In this document: piece after piece, positions 23,778 to 37,500 of the stretch
Numbering within the stretch: the first letter of the stretch is position 1
Layout: each line of letters begins with the position of its first letter
Origin: Fasciola hepatica
Lineage: Eukaryota; Platyhelminthes; Trematoda; Plagiorchiida; Fasciolidae
DNA: 64,000 nucleotides
Assembly (NCBI GenBank): GCA_948099385.1
Contig: CANUEZ040000047.1
Coordinates: forward strand, 28,910,501-28,974,500
Reading direction: 5' to 3'
Notes under the pieces: generated by a model
Told to the model about the DNA's origin: nothing
Seen by the model: only the letters and a program-made list of their open reading frames with translations
Databases searched by the model: none
Translations under genes and position numbers: made by a program

Positions 23778-24530
23778 TTGCCGCCTGTCTCCTTGTCTTG
23801 CGAGACCCCGGGGTTTCTGTCCAATCTCTCGGCCTTCTCGAAGCACGCCGCAGTTCTCGAAATGTTCGGAAAAATAATTTCATCGGCTTGACAATACAGT
23901 TCAGTCTTCTCACCTCCACGGTGCTGCTGAAAAATGAAATCATTTCAAAAGGAGAACTGTGTAGTACTGCTTCTTTTTGTTCATTGGAAAAGGCACCAAG
24001 TTGTTGTACCGGGTACGATTTTCCTGTCTGCATTTGAGGATGAAGTTCAATATTTGGTACTGGAGTTATCAAAACGTCTCTGAGCAATTCAGTAAAGTAA
24101 GCTGATCACTGAGACAAGGATTGGAGCCATAGTTTTACCGAGCTAATAACAGGTGGCAAATCTTTGTGTGAACCTAGTTCCTCAAGGCACGAGACGACCA
24201 TATAAGAAACATTCAAGTCAGTTCGAGTCCTGCATGTTCAAACCTTGTCCATTAATCCGAAATCCTACGGGTGAGATTTTGTGAAATCCGGCAATCCCAA
24301 AGACAACCTGTTCACTCAATTACGTGTGCACTGGTGAACAGGAAACTTTGCACTCACTCGGGATGAATGAGGGATGTTCATGTTTTCTCCGAAACCGATG
24401 AAGGTAAACCACGAGAAATGGAGTTCTGAGACGTTTTGTGGACATATATGATGATGTGAACCTAATCATCAGTTATACCTAAATAAATTACAAAAAGAAT
24501 CGTTTACCTCTTTTTGGTTATTATCCAAAA
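23778..24530. other. Intergenic, nothing recognised
   Basis: The boundary at about 23777 is abrupt. I see no domain, RNA or repeat relationship in this stretch. Confidence 0.45.
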
Positions 24531-24544
24531 AATAACAACATTTC

Positions 24545-24640
24545 TGGGAGCGGTTAGTGTGCAACCCTTGGCGGCCGAGTGGGAAACTGGCCGACGGCCT
24601 CAGGATTTAAACCCGACTTCATTGTCTGATCCCACGAAGA
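24545..24640 (+). mobile_element. Possible second SINE family, plus strand
   Basis: A tRNA-like pair of promoter strings is visible: TGGCGGCCGAGTGGG at about 24569-24583 (A-box-like) and GGATTTAAACCC at about 24602-24613 (B-box-like). No second copy was found in the window, so the call rests on these motifs alone. Confidence 0.35.
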
Positions 24641-27600
24641 AGTCTCTTTGGTCGTCCCCAAGATGCAAGCATTTCTTCTTGTCATGTCTTAAAAGAAGTC
24701 TGTTTGGTCAGTACTAATGTAAAACAACACATTTCGTGTTGAATGCCCTTGTAGGCAGAGCGCTGACCGAAGCTTCCGTGCTTCGGCCAATGATTACCCA
24801 ATATGGACCGGGTCAATTATACGACCCAAAACGAAAAAATGTTCCGCCGTCGAAGAAGTGTGGGATTTCACTTCTTTCGGTCCGAGAAAACTGAGTTAAC
24901 TCGTCGATTTTGAAAACCCTTGGAGGGTGCGCGCCGGCTGTCGGTGAGCAAAGCAGCAATCTGTTCTGTCATTGTGTAGGTTACAGCAGTCGTAAATTAG
25001 CTGGTAGAAAATACTTGTGACACCGAGATCAGTAAGATTAAACGGAAAACCTGAATCTTGCGACTTATTTTTCTCTCTGTAGTGGAAAGTTGGTTAGTAT
25101 AGACAAAGACTTTAAATTATACTTATGGATCAGGTATCCTCCACGTCTATGCAAATGCCAGTGCACAGGCAACCGGTACCCACCATGCTCCGTGCATACA
25201 AAATAAATCCGAACTTTCCCTCTAATCACCGTGTTCGCAGGTCGACCACCCCATCTAATCCCATAGTCAAGTACACCCACACGGACTAGATGGTTCTGAG
25301 GGAAAACTGAACGATACTTGTAAAAACGCAATGCATTCTGTTACATTCATCGATGGTCAGTAAGACAAAATAAACTGAAAACAATAAACCATCAAACAGT
25401 TTCCTCAAATAATGTTGGGTTATCGGAGCATCCCGAAGTCTGTCAAGGATAGATATGACAATAAAATAGATTTCCTGATTAATTCAGTATTATAATAGGC
25501 ATATTGCCCAAAGGTAGCAGATGGAAACCAGTGAGAAATACAAAAGTGAGGGCTGTGAAACTCAAAAGGAATTACTTATTAGTTCAATAAAACTGATCAT
25601 TCCAGTTCTGCTGTGAAAGGACAATCATAATTCATTCTCGCAACAAACATCTTTTCAAAAACAATCACAGTGATTGATCACTTCCACATCCTGAATATGA
25701 TAATTTCCTGCAACTACCACTCAAAGTCAGTGACATCTGGATCGGTCGACATACTTTTTCACGTCTCCGGCAATTATGTCCTAATTTACAAGCAAAAAAA
25801 CAGAGATTATTATTCTATACGGACCGAACGTTATTTCATGTTTACACTTGACCGCTTCACTAATTAGTTCGATTAAAATGAAAAATTGAAACTGGTTGAG
25901 CATTCTTCTGTCAGCGAGCTCAAGCACGAGATAAAGTTCATTAAAATCAGTTGCAAAGCCTTTTCATTTATTCGCAAAGAATCTCGTTTTGACTGTGATT
26001 CTCATTTAAGTAAAAGTGCGTAAGTGGTCACAAGATAATCACAGAAACCCACATGGTGCTGGTAAAATGAAGTTCATTTCAGCTAACTGGTTCGTTGGTG
26101 ACAGTGTGGAACTACTGATGATTTCTTCAGCTATTTTTCTGTACATATTGTTGTGGTTATCATAAAACACGTAACACGCAAAATGCAGTAAGTTCTATGA
26201 GGATATGACTCCCGTGGTATTTCTCTCCGCTTCTTCTTTTCAGATTATTCCGCTGTGCAGTTTACCGTCCTCGATCCGCGGATCAAGATGATCTAGTTTC
26301 AGGCAAATGGGTTTTACTTATTCGTCACTATTTTCTATCTGGCCAAATTTAAAATGAGGTCATATTTTTACTCTTCAAGCCAACAAAATAGTTCACAGAT
26401 TCAAGTGGATTTAACCATTAAAATTCACGTTTCCTTAAGTCGCATAGTTGCTTGAAGTTTCACATTATGCTTTGTACGTCGGTGTGTTTCATATTATTCA
26501 AAGGGATTCTGTTTGATTCAATCCACATTTCTATAAGGAAAACATTCAACGGGAAAGTACACACAGACCCCAATGGTGTAACAGCATTACAGGGAATGCA
26601 GTTCAATTTCACACAGAATTTCTCTTCAATTCCCAACAATGCTTTTTGGTTTGTCTTTTTCCATTCGCAGCAACATAGGTGGTTGCATATTTTCGAAATG
26701 AGTGGTACGGTCTGCTATCTAGATGACAAGACTAAGTTCTTCCCAAAACACATAAACATTTCGAAAATCCATAATTGGGACCATGTACTCGTTATGAATG
26801 TAGGTGTTATTACGCAATGAAATACCTTTGGAAGAACCCTCTAAAAGTGACCTGATACCTGATGGAACAGTTGTGATGAATAGATCAGGAGATTTACATT
26901 CTACTGTTTAATGGGTTTCAGTACTAAGTGGCTACTGTAGATTCATGTATAAGAGTATAAGAGTTTATATTTACATTTGAATAGTCCTGGCACAGAGAGT
27001 GCGTACTCCTTGTTGCTGTGCTACGATTTTTGGGTGGCTAGCTTCTTTTAGATGATCTCATCTAGAAGCATATTTGATAGGATCAGACGCCTGCAACAGT
27101 ATGTGACAGAATCCAGGTTGTCGTTCATCACATGGGTGAACAAATGAATCAAGTTTTCTCTGGTTGGTTCCAGTTACAATATGGTTCACCATATTTCTTC
27201 GTGCATAACTGACTGACCATTAGGATGGAGTGGGTTAAAATCACGATTGAATGAATTAGCCGATTTTGCCACGTAACCATTCCTCCGGCATTTTCTATTT
27301 TGGATGCATTTATTTAGGAATGGGTCGAAATAAAGAGCACTGAAGTCATTCATTGCTTCCACATCGAAACCACGGGGAAAATCCTGTCCTACAAGTTAAC
27401 TGAACAGATTGTTGGTTTGAATAAATCGGAGATTTTCATTCTTATTGCTCACTTTTCACAAATATTCATAAATATCTTGTTTCTGTTCAGTTGCTTATGA
27501 ACTCCAGATATAATGTATTGGAACTGAGTTCAAGTCGAAATACATTGAGAAAACGATGTCTTGTGATTTTCATCTTTAAGTGTGCGATAGCCGGCAACTC

Positions 27601-28139
27601 CACGTCCGCTCGAATGCTGGCAGTCAGTCAACGTTTGCAAAATGATTACCGAAATTCCGACAATGCTCTGCTACCAGATATGACACGACTACATATTGAC
27701 TCTTTCGACATTAGTTCATTTCATCTTAAACTTGAACAACTGCCAGGGGATTGACACCTGCTACTTCCACCCCACTCTAATTCCCTCGTTCTCCCCTCTG
27801 TGACCAATAACCGTTCAGGTTCGCACTCTTTACGGCTACCGTAATTTTGTTCCACATTCTTCCAGAAGGTAACAGTATCTATTGCGAAATTATAAAAAAT
27901 ACGAATACCTAAGTTTCAGTCCACCCCTCTGTCGTGGTACCTGCATTTTCCTTATGGATGTAATAAATGAAAGTGAAGTTCATTTAATTACAGCTAATAA
28001 ATGTGTTCATCAGAAACGATAACCAGGAAGATATATTTTATTGTTTTACCATCATCGAGGTGTGTGATGAAATAACAAATTCAAAAAGATTTACCGCAGT
28101 TGGTTTCAAACTGCCTAACAAATGAACTCTTTCTAGCGA
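24641..28139. other. Intergenic, no supported gene
   Basis: Anonymous AT-rich sequence. A plus-strand frame at 26452-26820 (122 codons, starting with a TTG rather than ATG) and another at 27491-27754 resemble no family I know. They have no visible promoter or splice context. Confidence 0.4.
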
Positions 28140-28580
28140 AAACTATATTATGTGAGATATGTGGTTTTATGCTCATTGTTCTACCTCTATCTAACTGGAA
28201 ATGGCACTCTAAAGGAACACTGATCGTATCAGCCATTTCTGCTCAAACTGGTTAGTTTTGCTTCGAATGTCACCTGATCATGCTCCTCAGATAGAAGTTT
28301 TCACAATTATTGCGTGTCATTCGTTGCAATGATGGTTCAGTTCTCTCATTAAAATTTGTTGAAATCAAGATATCAAAGGTATTCGAATACATCTTGATTA
28401 CAATGTAGATTCAAAATGGTCTTCCCATGAATATATCCTCTTTATTAATCATTGTGGTTTTGCCACGGTAAAGTAATCGTCCCTCAATGATCTGATTGCA
28501 GTACAGATAAAGCTTACTCCACGTGATTTTACCCCCATTCGGGATTCACAGAATCAACATGACACGCAATTGCAGTACTG
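28140..28580 (+). repeat. Old relative of A 7930-8340 and B 48135-48565
   Basis: Shared strings in the same order include CTCCTCAGATAG, GATCTGATTGCA, CTCCRYGTGATT, ATTCGG and TTCACAGAATCA-like stretches. Identity is roughly 65% by eye, so this is an ancient dispersed or duplicated copy. It retains the equivalent of a 24-base segment that copy A lacks and copy B has. Confidence 0.7.
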
Positions 28581-31189
28581 CGCAATATTTCGTTTGACTC
28601 GCTGCTAGGTCGTCCGTTTTCTACTTACGCTCTTGTAATCTGCCCTACAGTTTTGATTGTTGAGTTGGCTTTAAGTCACTTTTATATTTTCAAGTATATT
28701 GTATTACGTAGAATGACGAATTTAGGATGAGCTTGATTATTCGATTGGCACTTGTTTTACTTACGATATCCGTGTACTACGCTCACCTTCCTTATAAACT
28801 GGTGAGGCAAAGCATTTGCTTGATCGACAGTTTACGTAACTGAGATGTCCTACCATTATTCAGTAACTGCCATTTATCAAAAAATGAGCGAAATTCGTCC
28901 ATAATTCAGTTCTTCAAATAAAGTATGGTTGTTTGTCGAAAAATCAACAGCCAGCCTCAGTCGTCGTGGACCTCAAGTTCCACAGCAAGGCTGGAGCACG
29001 ACATGTCCCTGTTTAGACTTAAGGTTAGGCAATTGGAAATTGAAGTCAAGATAACCAGACAGTTTATCGACATGCAAAGTAAAATATCCGAAGAGTTGTG
29101 GAGTGAAATGCTCGTTTATATCTGAAGAGCCTTCGTTACAGCCTAAACCACAACACGGGAAGAAACGGAATCTGGTCCTTGAATACGCTTAGTATCTATC
29201 CAGGCCGGAACCAAACTCAGTGGACCAAACTACATTGAAAATGCTGTGACTGTGTCTTTTGTCTACCGAGTTCAAGGGAATTGGCACTGCGCATGAAAAT
29301 GCCAGTCTGCCTGATGTCTTCATTTATTTCCCGCCTGCTGAACAGTCGAATTCGATGGTAACCCCAAGAATTACACATAATTACGATGGTCCATCCTGCT
29401 CAGTAAATCATTAAAATGACGGATGAACCAGTGGATGCTTTTGAGCGATGTCCTGGACTCAAACCACAGGAAAGCTATGATAAAGCCTTCAGATTCCTAG
29501 AACCTCGACTCTGTGAACCACACATGATCGCCGTGGGGTTGAATTACGTGCAGAGTGATGATCCGTCGGTGAAACAGTCTAACTCTAGGGCTCACCTAAA
29601 GCTGTTCGATCAGGTGAAGCTCTTTTCAGTCACAATGAAAGTGCTCGGTTAACAAACTAATCTGAATGCTTGCCAGTCTCTGAGCACCGTCTTACAACAA
29701 GGACGGATCGACTTTCAAACCAAGTGATCTGAAAAATTATCCATTATTTGAAGGTCGGGAAGTGAGCCCAGGTTAGATGAACTGGCCGGCTTTATTGGGG
29801 GATAAGAATGATACTGCCTCAGATAATTTCGTTTACATACCGCGAACGGTAAGTTGGAAGTGAAAGGGCCAGAATCACAAAAACTAACTAGTTATTCACA
29901 TTTCAGCCATCATGTATCCACGCCGATGTTAACTGAGACTCATTCACCTATCATCAGTCTAAAACCGGCACCCAACAGAGTTTGACTTATGCCATAATGA
30001 GCCATACTACTTGAAGCAGTTCATCTGATTCCTAGGTTTAAATCTAAAATAGGTATGATGTCATGAGGAAATTGAAAATGTGGTATTTTGTGCTCCAAGC
30101 CCAATCATACAGATAAAGACTGTGACTCGCGCAACGCGTGAATGACTGTGTGGGTCGGACCAAATCGATGGAAACTCTCAGAGAATATTCATGACCAACT
30201 CCGACCAAAAGATAACATTACGTTTCAGCGAACCAAATTAACACTATTCGTCAAATGTACTTTCCTATAATGCCAGTCCCTCCCCCAGGTCCATTTGGGA
30301 AGTTTATAGCATAAGAAAGTCTGTACAAGAGGTAAAATATGACTTTTGTTAACCGATCCCTCATGACAAAACTTAGTCTCCTACAGTGAAAACCAACATC
30401 GGTGACCGTGCACCGAAGGCTAGTACGGTATCCTTGGCATTTACTTCACTTGATGGTCAGGAGTTTATCGTGGTCTACCGGGCATGGACAGAAGAAGGAT
30501 TTCTCAAACTGAGACCAATCAACCGGGAGAAATATTTAGTAGTTTGAGGTCATCTGTGGGAGTCTCGGTTATCAGATATCAAATGCTGTATTTTTCGTAT
30601 ATACATTGATGTTGATATCTGAGGGGCACAGTGGTTGCTGGAACAATGAACTGGTGGCCATGATGATGCTTATGTTGTGAGAGGGCAGCTGGTACGGATA
30701 ATATTTGGATCAACTTCACGCTGACTTCAAACCATTCGGAGCACCCACGGACATTGTGTCGCAGTTGGAGAATTGGAGGAAAATCAGCATTTTGTGTGCG
30801 ATTTCGAATTCGTGGAGGCGGACTGTACCGGGCACAAGGTGGCCGAGGATGACAAATAAGCACTACGTTAATTTATCACTTCTCGGTGAGCCTCAATCGT
30901 TTAACTCCGCTGCAACTACTGGTTGCATTTTTAGTGTCATTATCAGATACATAATACATATTTTTCACTGAGGAGAGGCGGAAGTCATCCGAACTCTGTT
31001 TATTTTATAAATAAGTCCATTGTACTACGTTTCATAAGAAAAATCCAGTACCACCCGGTAGAGCATATAATTCCTATTCCGTTGATTGTATTGACACATG
31101 TAGAAGGTATATATCCCACCAATATTTGCGAGTAAGGTGTGGGATCGATGGAAATTTGTTCCGTTGATTGCCTTCCGGACTCCACATTT
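28581..31189. other. Intergenic, no supported gene
   Basis: Short frames at 28925-29125, 29416-29652 and 30705-30971 on the plus strand match nothing I recognise. No RNA or element domain is seen. Confidence 0.4.
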
Positions 31190-31515
31190 CACGTACAAGC
31201 CTCAGATTGTCTGATCAAACTTGCTCTCGGAAAAATCGAATTCGAGTTCTGCCCTTGTTAGAGCTCGTCAGAGCAGCATATAAAGCACTGCGCCACAAGC
31301 TTGAACTGATATTTCATCAACTGAAATTCGTGTGTTACCACTAGGTCACCCAACTACCGTCCAGACCGATCTGAATTATCAAGGAAATTTGCTCAGTCAT
31401 CATCCTCCATGTCAGCCTCAACAGCCTCAAAAGGAGATAAAGCCATAGTAGAGATAATTCCATGCCACTGCCTCCCATAAATTCAGATCTTCTCCGCAGG
31501 ATTAGGCCATTGCAC
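31190..31515 (-). mobile_element. Diverged SINE-like repeat
   Basis: Collinear with 13985-14340 at low identity. It keeps the tail end with GCCTCAGATTGTCTGATC, the string CCCTTGTTAGAGCTCGTCAG, the GTGTTACCACTAGG region and the distal CAGATCTTCTCCGC. The Pol III boxes are worn away. The plus-strand frame at 31462-31815 overlaps its end and is not recognisable. Confidence 0.5.
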
Positions 31516-34500
31516 CCATTTACCCAATGGCTTTTCCCCCTTAAGTATTTATTAAATCCAACTGCTGTTGTGGAGTTAGCTTACCAAGTTAGTCAAAGTC
31601 TAGATGCTTCCAGTGATGTCGTTGATCATATGGCTTCCAAAATACTCAGACGATTGAGAAACTTAAAAGATGGAATAGTGTTTAACATACATGATTCTCT
31701 CCTACTTCCGTCAGTGAGGCATACGATACTTAGTGCTTACCATATAGCACATCATGTTTGCCGTTGCATCCGGATATGCAAACAAAAGCAATCCATCGGA
31801 AACCTGCATGGATGAATCATTTGCACTTATTACTAACTTTTCACTTGGCTCACTGGAACGCATTTCTCATCAAGCCTAGAAGGAAACTGACGAAATGTGC
31901 ATGATAGAAAATGTACTAGAAATGTGACCAATAGTTTACACCGGTATCATCGTGAAATTTGTGGTATGCAGAGATTGAAATATCGGATTGGAGCAATGGA
32001 GTGACTTATTCGATCCCGATGAATAGGGTTGGTGCTCCTGTTCATGTGGATGGGACCACTCGGATGGTACATGGATTGTTGTTTAAGATCTATTGAACGG
32101 AATTAACATGTCAGAAGAAAATTAGCAATCAGCATAACCAGAATTGGAAGATGGTAATAAATGCAATTCAGATTGGTTCATGAAACGTAATAAAATCATA
32201 CTTGATTTTCTGCATCGATGATGTCATTGTGACACACATCACTTCTTCCAAATGTACCATCATCAATGTCGGTATACCAATGACTACTCCGAATAACAAG
32301 ATTCTGACAATGGTTGAGATAATCCACACTACTTTACTACATTGGTATTTGACCCAAAACATTGAGGCTCATAAGCAGTTCAGTGTTCAGATTGCACGTT
32401 GAGTTGGACGTAATTACCCAGTGGGGTATTTGTTTACATCAAATGTGACACTGAACTCAGCCGCGTATTTAGTTGAGATAGGCTTTGTGACACACTCACA
32501 AAACGAATATACTCCACATAAAATGGGGGGCATATATACACCCAAGTCTGTGAAATGTCGCACCTTTCGGACAAGGGGAAAAGTGCTATTTGTAAAAGAA
32601 CAGCTACGTTTCAAGTTTTGGTGTTTTGTCACTGGTGACACAATATGTTCAGCAATCTCCTTGCTCACCTACTAACGAAGTCGATAACCCGCAATCACTT
32701 TAGCCTCTTACTTATATTTTCACATTTTAAAAATAACTTTGATGCTTCACAACTGATCAGCTGAAGCATATTTCAAAGGTATAAAAATGAGATGGCAGAA
32801 TAAACGTCGGGGAAATTAGTAACTGACCAGTTCGTGTCCTTGCTGTTGACGTCATGAAATATAGTGCAAATCTGTAACTGTCATCTAATTTGCACGGGAT
32901 TTGTGTTTCGTCATGTTTTCTTGCGTCGATATCCAGAGTAGACAGCAGATGTATCCGAGTCATAACAGCTATTTGCTCTCCACATATTTTGAGAGGCAAT
33001 GAAGTTAGACTTTGAGCTGAATATAGATAGTCACACTGATTAAAACAAACAACTTGTTCTTCCGGGCCACTTCTACTTTTGGTTCTACGTCGTCTAGTTT
33101 ATTAAGCACTGGAAAAGGCTGGAAGTGGCACAGGGGCCATCGTGTAACTTGGGGCAGACATATCAGGAAGCTAGCGTGACACTGGCCTCAGTTGATCAGT
33201 TCAGTTTATTTCATTCAACTGCTAACCTAGCACTTCTGTGCTACTTTTGAATCTCCTTCCCCTTCGGAACATTTTGTTGGGGGCCCTTCCGTTGTTTAGT
33301 ACTGCTCAACATTTGTCATTCCAAAATCTAGCCGGGAACACTAAATTAACTACATAACCTTACATTACCCCCCTCGGTGTCCACGTCGATATGCCGCATT
33401 GCCTCCTCGAGAAGAAATAGACGATTTTAATGCGATCGTCGAATGAATCAGTGAAGCAGCATAAGAGTTCCTGTGAACATTCAGTTTCCACAGTCAATTG
33501 TCTCGCATTGCGAAGGACTTTGATGACGGATTCCGGATGCAACTCAGTCCAAGAGCTTAGCTTCTAAAACAATAAAACTAAGGGATTCACATTTTTCCAA
33601 CCACAAGTGGGGCACTTTGGGACCAAAAGTAGAGAAACCAAATGGTAGCACTAATCCGGATTTCGAAACCTTCTTTCCAAAATTTTCTAGAGGTTCTGAT
33701 TTGCGCTCGTGCAAGGCACATCAATATAAAGCAGCTTCATCAGCACTGGAAATATCCATTTCAATATATTTTTCTTTCCAGCTCAGCAATTCATCTGGAA
33801 ATTCATCGATTTCATCATGGCTTGCTATCGTCCATTCACCATAAACACCAATCAAGCAAAAAGCCCACTTACTTTGCAAGATCGCAAGCCGCATCTCTTC
33901 GTGCAGCAGCTGAACCAGCCTTTGGAAGCTTTGTAGTCAGTTTAGCCTAAAGTGAAAGCCTTCTCACCGGTTACACATTCCACCATGGAAATTTCGCCAT
34001 ATTTTTTCGGGCATCTTCAAGAACCACTGGAAAGTCCTGTCATCTAATTTGTGAAATGTTTGTTCTACAACTTTGTGGATTATGGGTCACACAGAGACAA
34101 TCTTGACCCAGAATCTTGTTCGCAGTTGCATTCTGCAAAACTTTCCTCGAAACGCCAAAAGCTCAGCTATAGAAATTTGAGTTACCTTTAAATCCATGTC
34201 CATAGTCTTTGCCTTCTCGTTTGTTGATAGTATTCTGTTCATGATCTCACTGAGAATTTGGACTGACTGCCTAACGAACAAACGTAGAATACTTTGGAGT
34301 TTAGCTTGGCAATCGGCAGACTGTGGGGACATTGAATTCTCCGTCTACAAAACGTACCTACCTTTGCTAGCAGACCGGAACACGGCCAGTACTGGTTCAA
34401 CAGATGCCATTTGGACAAATTGCGTGGGAGAATATTTTGGCTAGTCCGATGCTAATACCCGGAGACATTATTATGGAAACTCTATGAGGCTGGTTTGAGC

Positions 34501-37500
34501 AATCTTGCAATTATTTTGCTGACTTCGGATTTTGAGAGCCCTCCTCATCAAGATTAGGAGGCAACTAGAAACTAGGGCTGGGGATTGAGTTTCCAAAAAT
34601 ATCTTGAAAGATTTGGAAAATATCAATTTCTGAGGGTGTGAAACGTGACAGAATTGTGAGTATAACCACTTGCACGCGTAGATGCCAAATTGTTAAATGA
34701 ATATTTATAGTACCCGTGTACAGAACAGAGAATACCCGAATATGAGTAACGATTCCAAAATACGGAGATGTGGGTTTATACTTTATTTGTTGGCAAAATA
34801 ATCCCAACATAGTAATCAGAACATAAGTTGTAAGTGAACAGATTTATCCGATTTTCAACTTACTGGTCAGAGTTCCCAAGCTGAAATATTGTTCAGCTCC
34901 GTGTGCTCTCCGTATGTACCTTTCTAAATACCCATCGAGACCAACTCCAATGTGTTACCATCGCCGGTCTAACGTTCGATTTTGACTCAGTGGATTGCAC
35001 TTGTATCCAACTGTCCACATTCCCGCGTGCTTAGTTCTTTGTCCACCCCCACTTTGTCACACGTTTCTTTCCTTGTTTCTGTGATAGTGTTAATTGGTAT
35101 TTCTCGGAATGAGAAGCACGGCATTTTATCCGAATGACAGGAAAAAATTTCCCAGAATCACAAGACCGATTTCGCGGTTGTTGTCGCTCCTTGGGTGTGC
35201 TTACCCGGCACCATTCTGCCCTATCATTCTCATGCTCAAGCATTCCACAGTTATTTTACAGCTGTAATCTCATTTGAACCGCATGGAGCGTGAATGGACG
35301 AAAAGTCCATTTTTAGAATCACAGGGAGAAACTGGTCGGGCGCTTCAGGAGAAATCTTATCCTGTCATTTGTATACAACACAATACTTCTCATTTCGAAA
35401 GTCCATACTTGGGACCATGTGTCCTTGTTACGGAGGCCATCCATGATAACCGACAAATAAACTTTGAGAGAATCACCTTGTGATTCAAAAATGCGCTCTC
35501 CGTCCATGCTTGATCCATAAGATTCAAGTGAAATTACAGCTGTTAATCAAAGCTACCTACGTCTTTAACCCATTTGTGCGCGATCCATTTGTCGGCCTTA
35601 TTTGACTGCCCACCTATGAACCCTTACACATATAACTGTATCGGTACTTCTACAAAACGATGAATCTTCAAAAGACTGCCACTACTTTTGCGCTTCTAAA
35701 CCTTCATTTCATCACGGAATGATACCATGAATTCGTTCCGCTGCTCTACGGGAACCAGCATGTCGTTCGGTGTCAGGCCTATTATTTTTATTTTTCCCAA
35801 CCTTCAGTCGAAGAATCTATTGAGTGTTTGTCACAGCGAACAGCGTTTTTTGTAGCTCTTCTAAGTAACCTGTTCACTCTACTGATAGTGTCAATCCGAC
35901 CTTAGTCTTTCGTCCCTAGGTTAAACATTCAACTCAGTGCCCATGTTGTGCTTAAGAGAAACAAACGATCAGCAGCTTGGTTCATCTTCCGTAGCAGTCG
36001 TACTCAGCTCAACCGAGATATAGGTCAACGTGTGTCATATGCGACCTAGACCACGGCACTTTTAGGGCGTAATTCCTCCTCGACCATCTCGAAGACAGAC
36101 CAAACCATGTGTAGGAGGCATATAGTCTAAAACTGACTGGTACCAACCACGGCTTTTTCTGTATATCCCAAATGGACGGAATACCTGTCGAGAGGTACAT
36201 TACGACAGTCAGTGTTTGTGTGTACGTGTGTGCCCACCAACACAATGCACACTCAGGGTCTACTGACGCCACGAGTCCCAGCACATTGAGCAGTGTTCAA
36301 TGTCAAGTGCAAGTCTTTGACAGTGATGCTTAGATTATGCCTTAGGCATCATCAACTGACTTCTCAGATGAAATTATGTATCTTATTTAATCTTCGCATG
36401 AGATGCAGTCTGTCAGAGTGTGTGAACTGGGTTAGTCCGATCGATCGATTCCCCGGGAGCCTACGAGAAGGTGACCAGCAACTTGATTGCTTCCGATTTG
36501 GCCCAAGAAGAAAAGATCGGTCTGAGCATCACGAGTGTGCCATAAACAGGAAAGACGACAGAAACTAGAGAAAATCACGACTGAACAATTTTGTGCTCGA
36601 TAGAAGTGCCAATATTTTGACAGTCTATCGCTTTATCAAGAGGTGAATTGAAGCACGACTGTTTACCACTTTGCTGGTTATTTCACAAAGTAGTTACGTC
36701 AACGCGTGTCTAGCATCTCCAATGCTGAATGAATGGCCACCCTCTTTTTCTTGGTGGTTTACTGTCTGCTAACATGAGCAGCGTTGTCACCGCAGGTCAT
36801 CGCAGTAGTTCGTCATTTGACAAACTGTTTAGCATGGAGAACTTGATGAATAGTAAAGTACGGATTGAATTGGTCAAATTGAACAAAATGAGGAGATTCA
36901 ACCATATAATGTCCAACGAAGACAGGAAATTTGTTATTCATCGTGTTCTGAATGCAGACGATCCGGGGTGTCGTGCCCAAACTCTAGGAAGAAAAATCAA
37001 AACGTGCAGGGTTATTGCGATGCTATTGCAGGCTGCTGAGGTGGTTTATTAAAATTGCCCGACTGAATCATATTTAAAAACCTCGGATATCAACTGCTTG
37101 AGACAACCATTGATTCCTCCTAGAGTCGGATAATGATAAACCGGTCATTTTCGAAGACCAACCCAACCTGATTATCTTTACCACTGGACACCACTTTATA
37201 TTGTTTTCCTATGTAGCCACCAGAAAGTGGTGTTGAACTCGGCTTCAATTTCGTCTGGTGTTTCACACCTTCCTGGTTGGGGCCCGAGAGATTAGGACTG
37301 CCGTTGGTTAGTGACAGTGAGAGATATGATTCAGAACCGAATGCAGTGGCGTGAATGCTGCATGACCTGTCTGTTGACTTCCCTTTCCTCATAAACTACT
37401 GGAAAGCAAACAAAAAATTCAAAAAAAATTTGCTTAAAAATAATGAAAAAATTATATTCGCTTATTGGAGTCTTTATGATAACTGTTGATCCACCCCCAT